Positions 1-8,163 of a stretch of 35,579 bases of DNA are shown piece after piece; within the stretch, counting starts at the first letter, position 1, and every line of letters begins with the position of its first letter. Made by a program: the position numbers and the translations under genes. The notes under the pieces were generated by a model. It did not search any database, had not been told where the DNA came from, and saw only the letters and a program-made list of their open reading frames with translations. Source of the stretch: Acidobacteriota bacterium (GTDB lineage Bacteria > Acidobacteriota > Vicinamibacteria > Marinacidobacterales > Marinacidobacteraceae); the NCBI GenBank assembly GCA_022826825.1, contig JAJDUD010000062.1, positions 122,501 through 158,079 on the forward strand, read 5' to 3'.

Positions 1-86
1 TCAAGGCAATGCCGGGAATCTGGAACTCCGGGCCGGGGGTCCGCATCCCCACGGGATTCCGGCCTGTCGCCGGGTCGGGCCGCTGA
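1..86. other. Window edge, no gene recognised
   Basis: These 86 bases lie 3' of tyrS. No coding segment or tRNA-like cloverleaf is apparent. A reverse-strand gene entering from outside would meet a stop at the very first bases. Confidence 0.4.
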
Positions 87-1304
87 CTACGGACCCGGTA
101 CAACTCGGAGGAACCGCCGCTTTCCGACCTTCAGCACCGCCCCGTCCGCCGGTGCGGCGACCGCTACGTCTGAGAGCACGCGTTCCCCGTCCAGCGAAAC
201 GGCCCCCTGGCTCAGGAGCCGGCGGCCTTCGTTTCTGGTTCGGGCGAGGCCGGACGCGGTCAACAGGTCCAGCATCCGCACCGGGGACGCGGCGGCGAAC
301 GAGGGCATCTCGTCCGGCACCGTCCCTCTCGCGAAGACGGCCTCAAAGCGGTCGCGCGCCGCCCCCGCCTCCCTCGGGGAATGGAAGTCGGAAACGATCT
401 GGACGGCAAGGTCCTGCTTGACCCGCTTCGGGTGGAGCGTTCCGTCGTCCACTCCGGCGCGCAGCGCCGCGATCTCCACGGGGGTCCGGTCGGTCAGGAG
501 TTCGTAGTAGCGATAGGTCAACTCGTCGCTGATGGACATGAGCTTGCCGAACATCTCGTCCGGCGGTTCGGTGACCCCCACGGCGTTGCCGAGGCTCTTG
601 GACATCTTCTCGGTGCCGTTCAGCCCTTCCAGCAGCGGCATGGTCAGCGCCACCTGGGGTTCGAGTCCGTACTCCCTCATGATGTGGCGGCCCACCAGCA
701 GGTTGAAGAGCTGGTCGGTTCCTCCGAGCTCGAAGTCGGCCTTCATCGCCACCGAGTCGTAGGCCTGCGCGAGCGGGTACAGGAACTCGTGGATCGAGAT
801 GGGCTGCTCTCCGCGAAACCGGCGGTGGAAGTCATCGCGCTCCAGCATGCGCGCCACGGTGTAGCGGGAGGCGAGCCGGATGAGACCCTCCGCCCCCAGC
901 GCCGAGAGCCACTCGCTGTTGAAGGCAACGACGGTCCGTTCCGGATCGAGGATCTTGAAGACCTGTTCCTTGTAGGTCTCGGAGTTCGCCCGGATCTGTT
1001 CCTCGGTCAGTTGCGGGCGGGTCTTCGAGCGGCCGCTCGGATCCCCGATCATCCCCGTGAAATCCCCGATCACGAACCACACCTCGTGCCCGAAGTCCTG
1101 GAAGTGCTTCATCTTCCGCATCACGACGGTGTGGCCGAGGTGCAGGTCCGGGGCGGAGGGATCGAACCCCACCTTGACCCGGAGGGACTCGCCCGACGCG
1201 ACGGACCGCTCTACCTTGGCGCGGAGTTCCGCGCGCGGCTCGATGCGGTCCGCACCCTTCTCGAGGAGCGCGATCTGCTCGGCGGCCGAAGCCTTACTGG
1301 GCAT
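87..1304 (-). CDS. tyrS: Tyrosyl-tRNA synthetase
   Basis: Class I aminoacyl-tRNA synthetase that charges tRNA-Tyr with tyrosine in the cytoplasm; 405 residues, the normal family length. Visible landmarks are the HIGH-type motif HLGH (55-58) in a Rossmann fold, the tyrosine-pocket motif GGTDQ (194-198), the KMSKS loop (233-237) and a C-terminal S4 RNA-binding domain from about 340 to the end. The HLGH plus perfect KMSKS combination resembles the TyrZ-like bacterial branch. I chose the ATG at 1304 because the conserved N-terminus begins there; the frame is open further upstream but that part is the shadow of purN. The start overlaps the 3' end of purN by 11 bases, so tyrS is the last gene of a purM-purN-tyrS unit and is probably translationally coupled. 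Confidence 0.97.
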   Translation of the reverse strand: MPSKASAAEQIALLEKGADRIEPRAELRAKVERSVASGESLRVKVGFDPSAPDLHLGHTVVMRKMKHFQDFGHEVWFVIGDFTGMIGDPSGRSKTRPQLTEEQIRANSETYKEQVFKILDPERTVVAFNSEWLSALGAEGLIRLASRYTVARMLERDDFHRRFRGEQPISIHEFLYPLAQAYDSVAMKADFELGGTDQLFNLLVGRHIMREYGLEPQVALTMPLLEGLNGTEKMSKSLGNAVGVTEPPDEMFGKLMSISDELTYRYYELLTDRTPVEIAALRAGVDDGTLHPKRVKQDLAVQIVSDFHSPREAGAARDRFEAVFARGTVPDEMPSFAAASPVRMLDLLTASGLARTRNEGRRLLSQGAVSLDGERVLSDVAVAAPADGAVLKVGKRRFLRVVPGP

Positions 1305-1998
1305 AGGTCGGCTTTCGCTCGCCCTCCGAGTGGATCTCGGCGGCGGCCCGCTCCGCCGCCTCGGAAAGCAGGATCCGGCGTCCCTGGCGCCGGATGCCGC
1401 CGTCGAGGAGCAGCCCGATGGCCCGCGGATAGATCTGATGTTCGAGGGTGAGGATGCGTTGCGTGAGCGTCTCGTGCGTGTCCTCGTCGTGAACCCGGAT
1501 CGCCGCCTGGAGCAGAACCGGGCCCGTGTCCAGCGTCTCGTCCGCGAAGTGCACCGTGCATCCGGCGACCCGCACTCCGTAGTCGAGTGCCTGGCAGGGG
1601 GCGTCCAGTCCCTTGAAGGCGGGGAGCAGGGAGGGATGGATGTTGAGCACCCGGTCCGGAAACGCACTCAGCAGCACCGGCGAGACGATGCGCATGAAAC
1701 CCGCGAGACACACCACGTCCACCCGGTGCTGGCGCAGCAGCTTCACGATTTCGGCGTCGTAGGTCTCGCGGTCCGGGAAAGCGCGGTGGGAGAGCACTGC
1801 GGTCGGCACTCCGTAGGTCTTCGCGATCTCGAGGCCCCTGGCCTTCCCGCGGTTGCTGAACACCAGCGCGACCTCGGCGTTCAGCGACCCGCTCTCGATG
1901 GCGTCCAGGATCGCCTGGAGATTGGACCCGCGCCCGGAAATGAGCACGCCCAGCCGCCGGCCGGGCGTCGGAAGGGTTCGGACGGATTCGTCGGTCAT
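1294..1998 (-). CDS. purN: Phosphoribosylglycinamide formyltransferase
   Basis: Third step of de novo purine synthesis: transfers a formyl group from 10-formyl-tetrahydrofolate to glycinamide ribonucleotide. The N-terminal GRGSN phosphate-binding loop (22-26) and the catalytic Asn119, His121 (in NIHPSLLP) and Asp157 (in DTGPV) match the known N-H-D set of the family. The 234-residue length is usual. Two in-frame ATGs exist, at 2007 and 1998; I prefer 1998 because its ATG overlaps the purM stop as ATGA, the classic coupling arrangement. The 3' end overlaps tyrS by 11 bases. Confidence 0.97.
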   Translation of the reverse strand: MTDESVRTLPTPGRRLGVLISGRGSNLQAILDAIESGSLNAEVALVFSNRGKARGLEIAKTYGVPTAVLSHRAFPDRETYDAEIVKLLRQHRVDVVCLAGFMRIVSPVLLSAFPDRVLNIHPSLLPAFKGLDAPCQALDYGVRVAGCTVHFADETLDTGPVLLQAAIRVHDEDTHETLTQRILTLEHQIYPRAIGLLLDGGIRRQGRRILLSEAAERAAAEIHSEGERKPTYAQ

Positions 1999-3059
1999 GC
2001 GAGGCAACCCCGGTACCGCACCCGGGGCGGATCGGCGGCGGCCGTCACTTCGCCGAGGCGAAAGGCGCCGGAGAGGGTTTCGAGGATGGTTCGCTCGTCG
2101 CGAGCCGCCACTACCGCGATGAGACCCACACCGCAGTTGAACGTCCGGAGCATCTCCCCCTCGGCTATCCGGCCAGCGTCGGCGAGCAGCCGGAAGAGGG
2201 GAGGAAGACGGAACGAATCAAGGTTCACCTCGGCGGACGTGCCTCGCGGGAGGACCCGAGGAAGATTGTCGCTGATTCCGCCGCCGGTGATGTGGGCGAG
2301 GGCGCGCAGGCTCCGGTTCCGCAGCAGCGGGCGGAGCTCCGGCAGGTAGCAGCGATGCGGCGCCAGCAGGGCGTCCGCCACCGTCACGTCCAGTCCCGGC
2401 AGGACCTCGTCGACCCCGAGTCCCAGCCGGTCGAACACGATGGCGCGCGCCAGCGAGTAGCCGTTCGTGTGGAGCCCGGACGAGGGAAGGCCGATGAGCA
2501 CGTCGCCGTGGACCGCCGAACTGCCGTCCAGGATGTACTCCTCCTCGACCACTCCAACGATGGTCCCCGCCAGGTCATAGTCACCGCCCGGGTAGAAACC
2601 GGGCATCTCCGCGGTCTCGCCGCCGAGGAGCGCCACCCCGAACTCCCGGCAGGCGTTCGCGATCCCGCGGATCACACCCTCGGCGACGCCGGCGTCAAGC
2701 CGGCCCATGGCCAGGTAGTCCAGGAAGAAGAGCGGTTCGGCGCCCTGGACGAGGATGTCGTTGATGCAGTGGGAGACCAGGTCGTAGCCCGGAACTTCGT
2801 GGCGTCCGGCGTCCCGCGCCACCCGCAGCTTCGTCCCCACGCCGTCCGTCGAAGCCACCAGCACCGGGCGCTCGAAGCCGGCCGTGTTCAGCCGGAAGAG
2901 GCCCCCGAAGCTGCCCACGTCGCTCAGCACCTCGGGACGGCGCGTGCTCGCGACCAGCGGGCGAATGCGGTCCAGGGCGCGGTCCGCCTCGTCGATGTCC
3001 ACGCCGGCGGTCCGGTAGTCGAGACCGCCGTCCCGGGCTTCGCGGTCAGGTCCGGACAT
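1995..3059 (-). CDS. purM: Phosphoribosylformylglycinamidine cyclo-ligase (AIR synthetase)
   Basis: Closes the imidazole ring of aminoimidazole ribonucleotide using ATP, the fifth step of purine synthesis. The 354-residue protein shows the conserved N-terminal DYRTAGVDIDEAD segment, the TDGVGTK nucleotide-binding loop (71-77), CINDILVQGAEPLFFLDY (98-115), the GGETAEMPGFY motif and ITGGGISDNLPR in the C-terminal half. It is the first metabolic gene of the purM-purN-tyrS unit and overlaps purN by four bases (ATGA). Only 34 bases separate it from the PIN toxin gene upstream on the same strand, so readthrough from the toxin-antitoxin promoter is possible. Confidence 0.97.
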   Translation of the reverse strand: MSGPDREARDGGLDYRTAGVDIDEADRALDRIRPLVASTRRPEVLSDVGSFGGLFRLNTAGFERPVLVASTDGVGTKLRVARDAGRHEVPGYDLVSHCINDILVQGAEPLFFLDYLAMGRLDAGVAEGVIRGIANACREFGVALLGGETAEMPGFYPGGDYDLAGTIVGVVEEEYILDGSSAVHGDVLIGLPSSGLHTNGYSLARAIVFDRLGLGVDEVLPGLDVTVADALLAPHRCYLPELRPLLRNRSLRALAHITGGGISDNLPRVLPRGTSAEVNLDSFRLPPLFRLLADAGRIAEGEMLRTFNCGVGLIAVVAARDERTILETLSGAFRLGEVTAAADPPRVRYRGCLA

Positions 3060-3093
3060 GCAGGTGGATTATCGCCGCCGGCCTTCCGCAGCC

Positions 3094-3582
3094 TCAGCCC
3101 CGAAGCAGCGCTTCGACAAGCGGACGGTTTCGCGGACGGAACGGATTCACAAACGTGACTCCGCCGAGTTCCCGGCCATCCTGCATGTCTTCGGTGAGCA
3201 GCACCGAACAACCCGCGCCGCGGGCCGTCGCCCACAGCATCGCATCCCAGAACGAAAGCTGGTGCTGCTCCACCGCGAGAATCGCGTCCCGGAGCTGAAT
3301 GCCGGTCGCGGAAGCGACGAAGAACAACTCCAGCATCCGATCCACGACAGCCCTCGCTGTGGCCGCGGCGGCCAGATCCTTCCGGGTCACAACCCGGTAG
3401 AACTCGGCGACCGCCTGGAGCACCAGAACACAATCGGAATCCGACGCGCGCCAGAGCAGTGTGCGCGCGTCCCGATGACGTTCTCCCGCAGAGGAATCCG
3501 CAGAATAGACGAGGATGTTGGTGTCGAGCGAGAAACGACCGCTAACGGGGCCGACGCTCGAGCTCACGCCAGATCCGGCCAT
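3094..3582 (-). CDS. vapC: PIN-domain ribonuclease toxin (VapC family)
   Basis: Predicted metal-dependent endoribonuclease toxin. With the ATG at 3582 it has 162 residues, and the PIN acidic residues fall at Asp20 (LDTNILVY), Glu60 (AEFYRVV), Asp113 (SFWDAML) and Glu131/Asp132 (TEDMQ), a complete site. The start is uncertain: homologues usually begin a few residues before LDTN. An internal GTG at 3567 would shorten the overlap with the antitoxin gene, which ends at 3542. It forms an operon with the Phd-like antitoxin upstream and lies 34 bases ahead of purM. Confidence 0.88.
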   Translation of the reverse strand: MAGSGVSSSVGPVSGRFSLDTNILVYSADSSAGERHRDARTLLWRASDSDCVLVLQAVAEFYRVVTRKDLAAAATARAVVDRMLELFFVASATGIQLRDAILAVEQHQLSFWDAMLWATARGAGCSVLLTEDMQDGRELGGVTFVNPFRPRNRPLVEALLRG

Positions 3583-3847
3583 CCCGGTCGTGGAGTTCGT
3601 CCCGGTTCTCCATCCGCACTCCGCCGAGCGGAACCCCCGTTTCCAGGAGCGCCATCAGTTCGTCGCGCGCCCGCACCCACGCCGGATCTCGTGTTCGGTC
3701 CTCATCGTGCGGAACGATGCGCGCCACCGGCCGGCCGCGACGAGTCACGACAAAGCCCTCACCGGCCTCCACTTCGCGAATCAGCCGGGAGAACTGCTGG
3801 TTGGCCTCCTTGAGGGACACTGGACGGAGGACAGCCGCGCGAGGCAT
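3542..3847 (-). CDS. Phd/YefM-family antitoxin
   Basis: 101-residue antitoxin. The N-terminal half has the Phd/YefM fold signature: VSLKEANQQFSRLIREVE followed by GEGFVVTRRGRPVARIVP, which in the family forms the dimeric DNA-binding part. The C-terminal half, rich in Arg and Asp/Glu, would wrap the PIN toxin encoded downstream with a 41-base overlap. A TAGAAT hexamer at 3854-3859 (reverse strand) lies six bases before the ATG, so the message could be nearly leaderless, but no convincing -35 is visible. The gap to the divergent peptidase gene is only 44 bases, so the antitoxin may regulate both directions (inference). Confidence 0.88.
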   Translation of the reverse strand: MPRAAVLRPVSLKEANQQFSRLIREVEAGEGFVVTRRGRPVARIVPHDEDRTRDPAWVRARDELMALLETGVPLGGVRMENRDELHDRDGRIWRELERRPR

Positions 3848-3891
3848 GTCACTATTCTACTACCATCCCCCGGGCCGGAGGTTCCGCCGAA

Positions 3892-5343
3892 ATGAAGAGA
3901 CTCCCCAAGACCACGATTCTCGCGCTCCTGGTCGCCGCCGGCGCCGGCGCGCAGGACCACGCCAAGATCCAGAAGGACTTCCCGGCCGAGGAATTCATCG
4001 AGCGCCGGGTCCGGGTGATGGAGGCGATCGGCGACGACGCCATCGCCATCGTCCAGGGCGCAGCCGCTCCTCCCGGCTTCATCGTGTTCCGCCAGTCCAA
4101 CGAGTTCTACTACCTGACCGGAATCGAGGTCCCGCACTCCTACCTGCTGATCGACGGCCGGAACCGGCGCTCGCTCCTCTTCCTGCCCCGCCGTGATCCG
4201 CGGAAGGAGCGCGGCGAGGGCCGGATGCTCTCCGCCGAGGACACCGAGGAAGCGATGGCCGCCAGCGGGGTGGACCAGGTCTTCGCGATCGACCAGCTCG
4301 CCCGCCAGCTCTACGGGTTCGCGCTCCGCCCCCCTTCCCCGACGCTCTACACCTTCATGAGCCCGGCCGAGGGCCGCAAGCAGAGCCGAGACGAGAACCT
4401 GATCGGCCACGCCCAGCACGTCTCGGATCCGTGGGACGGCCGAGCCTCCCGGGAAGGCGCCTTCGTCACCAGGCTGCGCGAGCGGTACCCGCAGTTTCCC
4501 ATCGCCGACCTGACACCCATCGTGGACACCATGCGGCTCCACAAGTCCCCCCGCGAGCTGGAACTGATCCGGCGGGCGAGCGAACTGGCCGGGATGGGGA
4601 TCATGGAAGCGATGCGCTCCACGAAACCCGGCCTCTTCGAGTACCAGCTCGACGCGGCGGCCTACTACATCTACCGGATCAACGGGTCGCAGGGCGAGGG
4701 GTACCGCTCCATCACCGCCACGGGAACGAACGCCTACTTCGGCCACTACTACCGCAACGACGCCGAGCTGAAGGAGGGCGAGCTGATCCTCATGGACCAC
4801 GCCCCCGACTACCGCTACTACACGAGCGACATCGCCCGCATGTGGCCGGTCAGCGGCAAGTTCACCGAGGACCAACGGAAGCTCTACACCTTCATCGTGC
4901 ACTACAGCGCGGCGCTCCTCTCGCGCCTCCGGCCCGGCGTCACCCCCGACCAGGTGATGGACGGCGCCGCCGAGGAAATGGAGCCGGTGATCGACGAACT
5001 CGGGTTCACCAACCCGCTCCACGAACAGGCGGCCCGCGAAGCGCTCGTCTTCCGGGGGCATCTGTCCCACCCGGTCGGGCTGGCGGTCCACGACGTGGGC
5101 AGCTACCGCGCCCGCCCCTTCGAAGCCGGACTCGTGTTCGCCCTGGACCCCATGCTCTGGGTCCACGAGGAGCGGCTCTACGTGCGGATGGAGGACGTGG
5201 TCGCGATCACCGAGAACGGGGTCGCGAACTTCACCGATTTCATGCCGCGCACAGTGGACGAGATCGAGGCCTTCATGCGCGAGGAAGGCGTCCTCCAGCT
5301 CACCCCGCCGGACCCCGGCACCCCACCGCCGCCGCCACGCTGA
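3892..5343 (+). CDS. Secreted M24 aminopeptidase (Xaa-Pro aminopeptidase-like)
   Basis: 483 residues with an N-terminal hydrophobic export signal (about 1-20, ending AGAGA-Q), an AMP_N domain (about 30-165) and a C-terminal pita-bread M24 catalytic domain (about 220-450). It is expected to remove N-terminal residues preceding proline in the periplasm. Metal ligands by alignment to PepP are Asp302 (LMDHA), Asp313 (YTSDIAR), His393 (LSHPVG) and Glu434 (RMEDVVAIT). The remaining ligand, Glu in the usual EPG motif, is Asp419 here (FALDPMLW), a conservative but unusual change. The conserved HDVG (400-403) is present. The C-terminus is a proline-rich tail. A GGAGG lies about ten bases before the ATG. 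The MFS gene follows after 63 bases. Confidence 0.92.
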   Translation: MKRLPKTTILALLVAAGAGAQDHAKIQKDFPAEEFIERRVRVMEAIGDDAIAIVQGAAAPPGFIVFRQSNEFYYLTGIEVPHSYLLIDGRNRRSLLFLPRRDPRKERGEGRMLSAEDTEEAMAASGVDQVFAIDQLARQLYGFALRPPSPTLYTFMSPAEGRKQSRDENLIGHAQHVSDPWDGRASREGAFVTRLRERYPQFPIADLTPIVDTMRLHKSPRELELIRRASELAGMGIMEAMRSTKPGLFEYQLDAAAYYIYRINGSQGEGYRSITATGTNAYFGHYYRNDAELKEGELILMDHAPDYRYYTSDIARMWPVSGKFTEDQRKLYTFIVHYSAALLSRLRPGVTPDQVMDGAAEEMEPVIDELGFTNPLHEQAAREALVFRGHLSHPVGLAVHDVGSYRARPFEAGLVFALDPMLWVHEERLYVRMEDVVAITENGVANFTDFMPRTVDEIEAFMREEGVLQLTPPDPGTPPPPPR

Positions 5344-5406
5344 TCCGGGAGCGCCGGCCGGTTCGCCCGGCGCATCCCGGTCGCCGCCGGATAACGAGGG
5401 GCTGAC

Positions 5407-6627
5407 ATGTCGCGGGAGCGCCTGAACTTCCTGTTCCTGAACGTCGGCCACTTCCTCGATCACCTCTTCATGCTGGTCTTCGCGACCGTCGCGGCGCTCC
5501 GGCTCGCGGAGGAGTGGGGGATGAGCTCCGCGGCTCTCATTCCCTACGCCACGCCGGGATTCGTCGCGTTCGGAGTCGGATCGCTCCCGGCCGGCTGGAT
5601 CGCCGACCGGTGGAGCCGCGCAGGGATGCTGGTCCTTTTCTTCGTCGGGATCGGGGCGAGTTCGATCCTGACCGCGGCGGCCGACTCGCCGATGCAGGTC
5701 GCGCTCGGACTCCTCGCCATCGGCGCGTTCGCCTCGATCTACCACCCGGTCGGGCTCGCCATGGTCGTGCACGGGCGAAAGAAAACCGGCGTTCCGCTCG
5801 CGGTCAACGGCGTGTTCGGCAACCTGGGAGTCGCCGCCGCCGCGCTGCTCACCGGGTACCTCATCGATACCGGGGGCTGGCGCAGCGCATTCATCCTGCC
5901 CGGCGTGGTGTCCATCGGCCTCGGCGCCGCCTATGCGGTCTTCGTGCGGGGAGCGCGGGACGGCCGGAACGCTCTCCCGAGCGACGCCTCGGTCACAGCG
6001 GAGGCCGGGGAGACAGCCTCCGCCATCGACCGCGCGACCTTCGTGCGGGTGCTCTCCGTCATCGTGTTCACCGCCGCGCTCGGGGGCCTCATCTACCAGA
6101 GCACCACGTTCGCGCTCCCGAAGATCTTCGACGAGCGGCTCACCGAACTCGCCGGATCGGCCACCGCGATCGGGGGCTACGCGTTCGGGGTGTTCGCGAT
6201 CGCGGCGCTGGCGCAGCTCGTGGTCGGCTACCTCGTGGACCACCACGCCCTGCGCACCGTGTTCGCGTTCGTCGCGGGACTCCAGGCGGTCTTCTTCGCG
6301 CTCATGCACGAACTCACCGGGGTGGCCGCCGTGGTGGTGGCGGCCGCCTTCACGTTCGTCGTCTTCGGGCAGATCCCCATCAACGACGTCCTCGTGAGCC
6401 GCATCGCCAGGAACGAGTGGCGAAGCCGCGTCTATGCCGTCCGCTACGTCGTGTCCTTCTCGGTGATGGCTTCCAGCCTGCCGGTCATCGCGGGGATTCA
6501 CGCGGGGTGGGGCTTCGGCGCGCTCTTTGTCGTGATGGCGGTCGCGGCCAGCGGCATCCTGGCCGCCGTCCTCATGCTGCCGCGCTCCGGAGGCACGGCC
6601 GGACGGGCGGTCAGCGCGCGATGTTGA
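5407..6627 (+). CDS. MFS transporter (fosmidomycin-resistance-like)
   Basis: 406-residue integral inner-membrane protein with about twelve hydrophobic helices in two halves separated by a charged loop around 185-210. The start, with GHFLDHLFMLVFATV and later IYHPVGLAMVVHGRKK, resembles the Fsr-like branch of the major facilitator superfamily, proton-driven drug or metabolite exporters. The substrate cannot be read from sequence. A GAGGGG ribosome-binding site lies a few bases before the ATG. Its 3' end overlaps the convergent lipoprotein gene by 17 bases, so both genes must terminate inside each other. Confidence 0.9.
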   Translation: MSRERLNFLFLNVGHFLDHLFMLVFATVAALRLAEEWGMSSAALIPYATPGFVAFGVGSLPAGWIADRWSRAGMLVLFFVGIGASSILTAAADSPMQVALGLLAIGAFASIYHPVGLAMVVHGRKKTGVPLAVNGVFGNLGVAAAALLTGYLIDTGGWRSAFILPGVVSIGLGAAYAVFVRGARDGRNALPSDASVTAEAGETASAIDRATFVRVLSVIVFTAALGGLIYQSTTFALPKIFDERLTELAGSATAIGGYAFGVFAIAALAQLVVGYLVDHHALRTVFAFVAGLQAVFFALMHELTGVAAVVVAAAFTFVVFGQIPINDVLVSRIARNEWRSRVYAVRYVVSFSVMASSLPVIAGIHAGWGFGALFVVMAVAASGILAAVLMLPRSGGTAGRAVSARC

Positions 6628-7525
6628 TCGTGACTGTGGCCGGCTCGCCGTCTTCCGTCAGGCCGTAGTACTCCAGCCGGAACTGGTCGCTCGCGTAGGC
6701 GGGGCCGCGCGGCGATCCCTCGTGGATCTGGCGCATGATGCCGACGTTCCCCAGGGAAAGGAGATGTCCGGGGACCAGTTCCTTCCCCGAGTCGCGGACC
6801 TGATCGCGGAGCCAGCGGACGGCCGCAATGGGGTCGTACCACTCGGCCATGGAGCCCTCCTGGATCACCGCGTCGTTCTCGTCGAGCACCGCGTAGTCGA
6901 AGGAGCGAAGGCGGGCGAGCCATTCCTCGGTGGCCTCGATCGGCACCGGATCACCGGCAAAGGCCCAGCGCGAGATCATGTTGGACACGATCATCCGGTT
7001 CACCGAAGCCGTCTCCGGGTCGTACCAGGGATCGGGAATCTCGGCGAACGGGATCACGGCGTCCAGTCCCGCCAGGATCTCGAGGTCCGTCGCGGCGGTG
7101 TTGATGGACGCGTCCCCGACCCGGAAGGCGAAGTCCGCTTCGAGGAAGCCCGCAGCGGTCTCGTCCACCCGGATCGCGTCGCCGTCATCCCGGAACATGC
7201 CCGCGAGGAGGTGCGCCCGGATGCCGCCGGGAGGGAAGTTCGGGTTGTGCGGGTTGGGGTCGTGGCCGCCGGTCTTGTAGCCGACCACCTCGCCCATCGG
7301 CAGGATCTCCACCATCGCGTCCTGCCAGCGGTAGGCCTCGGCGAGCGGCATCTCGTGGACGAACCCGGTGAGCATCCGGAGGTTCACGAAGTCGTCGGCC
7401 ATGGCCTCGACTTCCGCGCGGATCGCCCCTTCGCGGGACATTTCGGGCTCTTCGGCGCCGGAGCCGCCGCACGCCGCCACCAGCACGAGGCCGCCGGCGA
7501 AGGACAGACGCATTCTCAGGATCAT
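6611..7525 (-). CDS. Lipoprotein with 2-keto-4-pentenoate hydratase/FAH-like fold
   Basis: 304 residues from the ATG at 7525. Residues 5-19 form a lipoprotein signal ending in the lipobox VAAC (Cys19), so the mature protein should be lipid-anchored outside the cytoplasm. The remainder follows the MhpD/HpcG layout of the fumarylacetoacetate hydrolase superfamily: GYKTG (82-86), a substrate-lid stretch GGIRAHLLAGMF, LEADFAFRVG (Glu129 and Asp131 in the metal-ligand positions), Glu162 in PFAEIPDPW and PGHLLSLGNVG near 252-262. Cytoplasmic relatives hydrate or cleave keto-enol intermediates of aromatic catabolism. An exported version is odd, and the reaction here is unknown. A second in-frame ATG at 7513 would remove four residues without changing the lipobox. 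Confidence 0.8.
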   Translation of the reverse strand: MILRMRLSFAGGLVLVAACGGSGAEEPEMSREGAIRAEVEAMADDFVNLRMLTGFVHEMPLAEAYRWQDAMVEILPMGEVVGYKTGGHDPNPHNPNFPPGGIRAHLLAGMFRDDGDAIRVDETAAGFLEADFAFRVGDASINTAATDLEILAGLDAVIPFAEIPDPWYDPETASVNRMIVSNMISRWAFAGDPVPIEATEEWLARLRSFDYAVLDENDAVIQEGSMAEWYDPIAAVRWLRDQVRDSGKELVPGHLLSLGNVGIMRQIHEGSPRGPAYASDQFRLEYYGLTEDGEPATVTINIAR

Positions 7526-7621
7526 GGACACTCGGGCTCCCAAGCCGAGTATGCCACTGCGCCGGCGCCGCCGTCCGCTCAGCGCGACGCCACCAGATGA
7601 CGGGTACGGCTTGGAGCGCCG

Positions 7622-7661
7622 GCCAGTTGCTGTGAAGATGCAGTCCGGCGCGTTGGCCAAA
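7622..7661 (+). repeat. Dispersed GCTGTGAA repeat, copy 1
   Basis: About 40 bases containing TTGCTGTGAAGATGCAGTCC. The same core recurs at 24416-24463 and 35230-35275 (one small indel, several substitutions), each beside other repeats or a start region. Function unknown. Confidence 0.6.
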
Positions 7662-7663
7662 CG

Positions 7664-7795
7664 ACCTGATGGTGCCGCCGGCTTGGAACGCCGACCTCTG
7701 GTCGGCACGCGCTGCGCGACCGCGCAGCGCACGGCACGGCGCCGACCTGCGGGATGGTTCGCTCTCGGTGCAACTGGGCGGAGGGGACGCATCCC
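7664..7795 (+). repeat. Composite hairpin element, copy 1 (short)
   Basis: Contains two perfect hairpins: GCCGACC-TCT-GGTCGGC near 7690-7706 and GCGCTGCGC-GACC-GCGCAGCGC at 7709-7730, followed by a CTCTCGGTGCAAC box. The same order appears at 17582-17880 and, inverted, at 35321-35579, which continue about 150 bases further. No conserved protein is encoded; the apparent reading frames are all repeat translations. Confidence 0.8.
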
Positions 7796-7862
7796 TACGC
7801 CTACGACTTCTGGTCGGAGGTAAGGAAGACGCAGCGCCCCACCTGAGTGTCGCGGAACCACC

Positions 7863-8078
7863 GGCCGCGCGAACCTGGTCGTGCGTTTCGAAAGGCAGGT
7901 GTTCCTGTTCGAGATCAAGGCGGTGGAGCGCGACGCCGGCGGTTCCGCCCTCGCCCAGCTCCGCGAGCAGGGCTATGCGGCGAAGTACCGCGCCGCCGGC
8001 CGGCCCGTCCATCGCATCGATATCGAGTTCAGTCGAGAAACCCGCAACGTCAGCCGCTTCGAGACCGCAACGGCCTGA
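7863..8078 (+). pseudogene. 3' remnant of PD-(D/E)XK nuclease/AAA-ATPase-like gene
   Basis: The frame beginning GRANLVVRFERQVFLFEIKAVE and ending with EFSRETRNVSRFE matches the C-terminal PD-(D/E)XK portion (DUF1703 type) of the bacterial 'ATPase AAA' proteins that carry an N-terminal P-loop domain. The FEIK motif with the preceding acidic segment is the nuclease-like core. Roughly the last 70 residues are present; the ATPase domain of the usual 500-residue protein is absent and replaced upstream by the composite repeat, ending near 7795. A GTG at 7881 could initiate translation but no ribosome-binding site is evident. I regard this as a truncated relic. Confidence 0.7.
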
Positions 8079-8163
8079 CCGCCGGGTCCGGCGCGACGGT
8101 CCCGTCTGTCCCCCGCCGCCGGCGCTCAGGACCGCGTAAGGGCGACGCCGGAGGGCTGATGTC

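Noticed and set aside
1..86. tRNA at the window edge
   Set aside because: No acceptor stem or T-arm consensus could be traced in either orientation.
3781..6501. Long reverse-strand open frame of about 900 codons opposite the peptidase and MFS genes
   Set aside because: His/Asp/Glu/Arg-rich composition without domain features; it is the antisense shadow of two clear genes in high-GC DNA.
7881..8078. Complete short gene starting at the GTG at 7881
   Set aside because: Similarity to the PD-(D/E)XK tail begins upstream of this codon and no ribosome-binding site is present, so a remnant is more likely.
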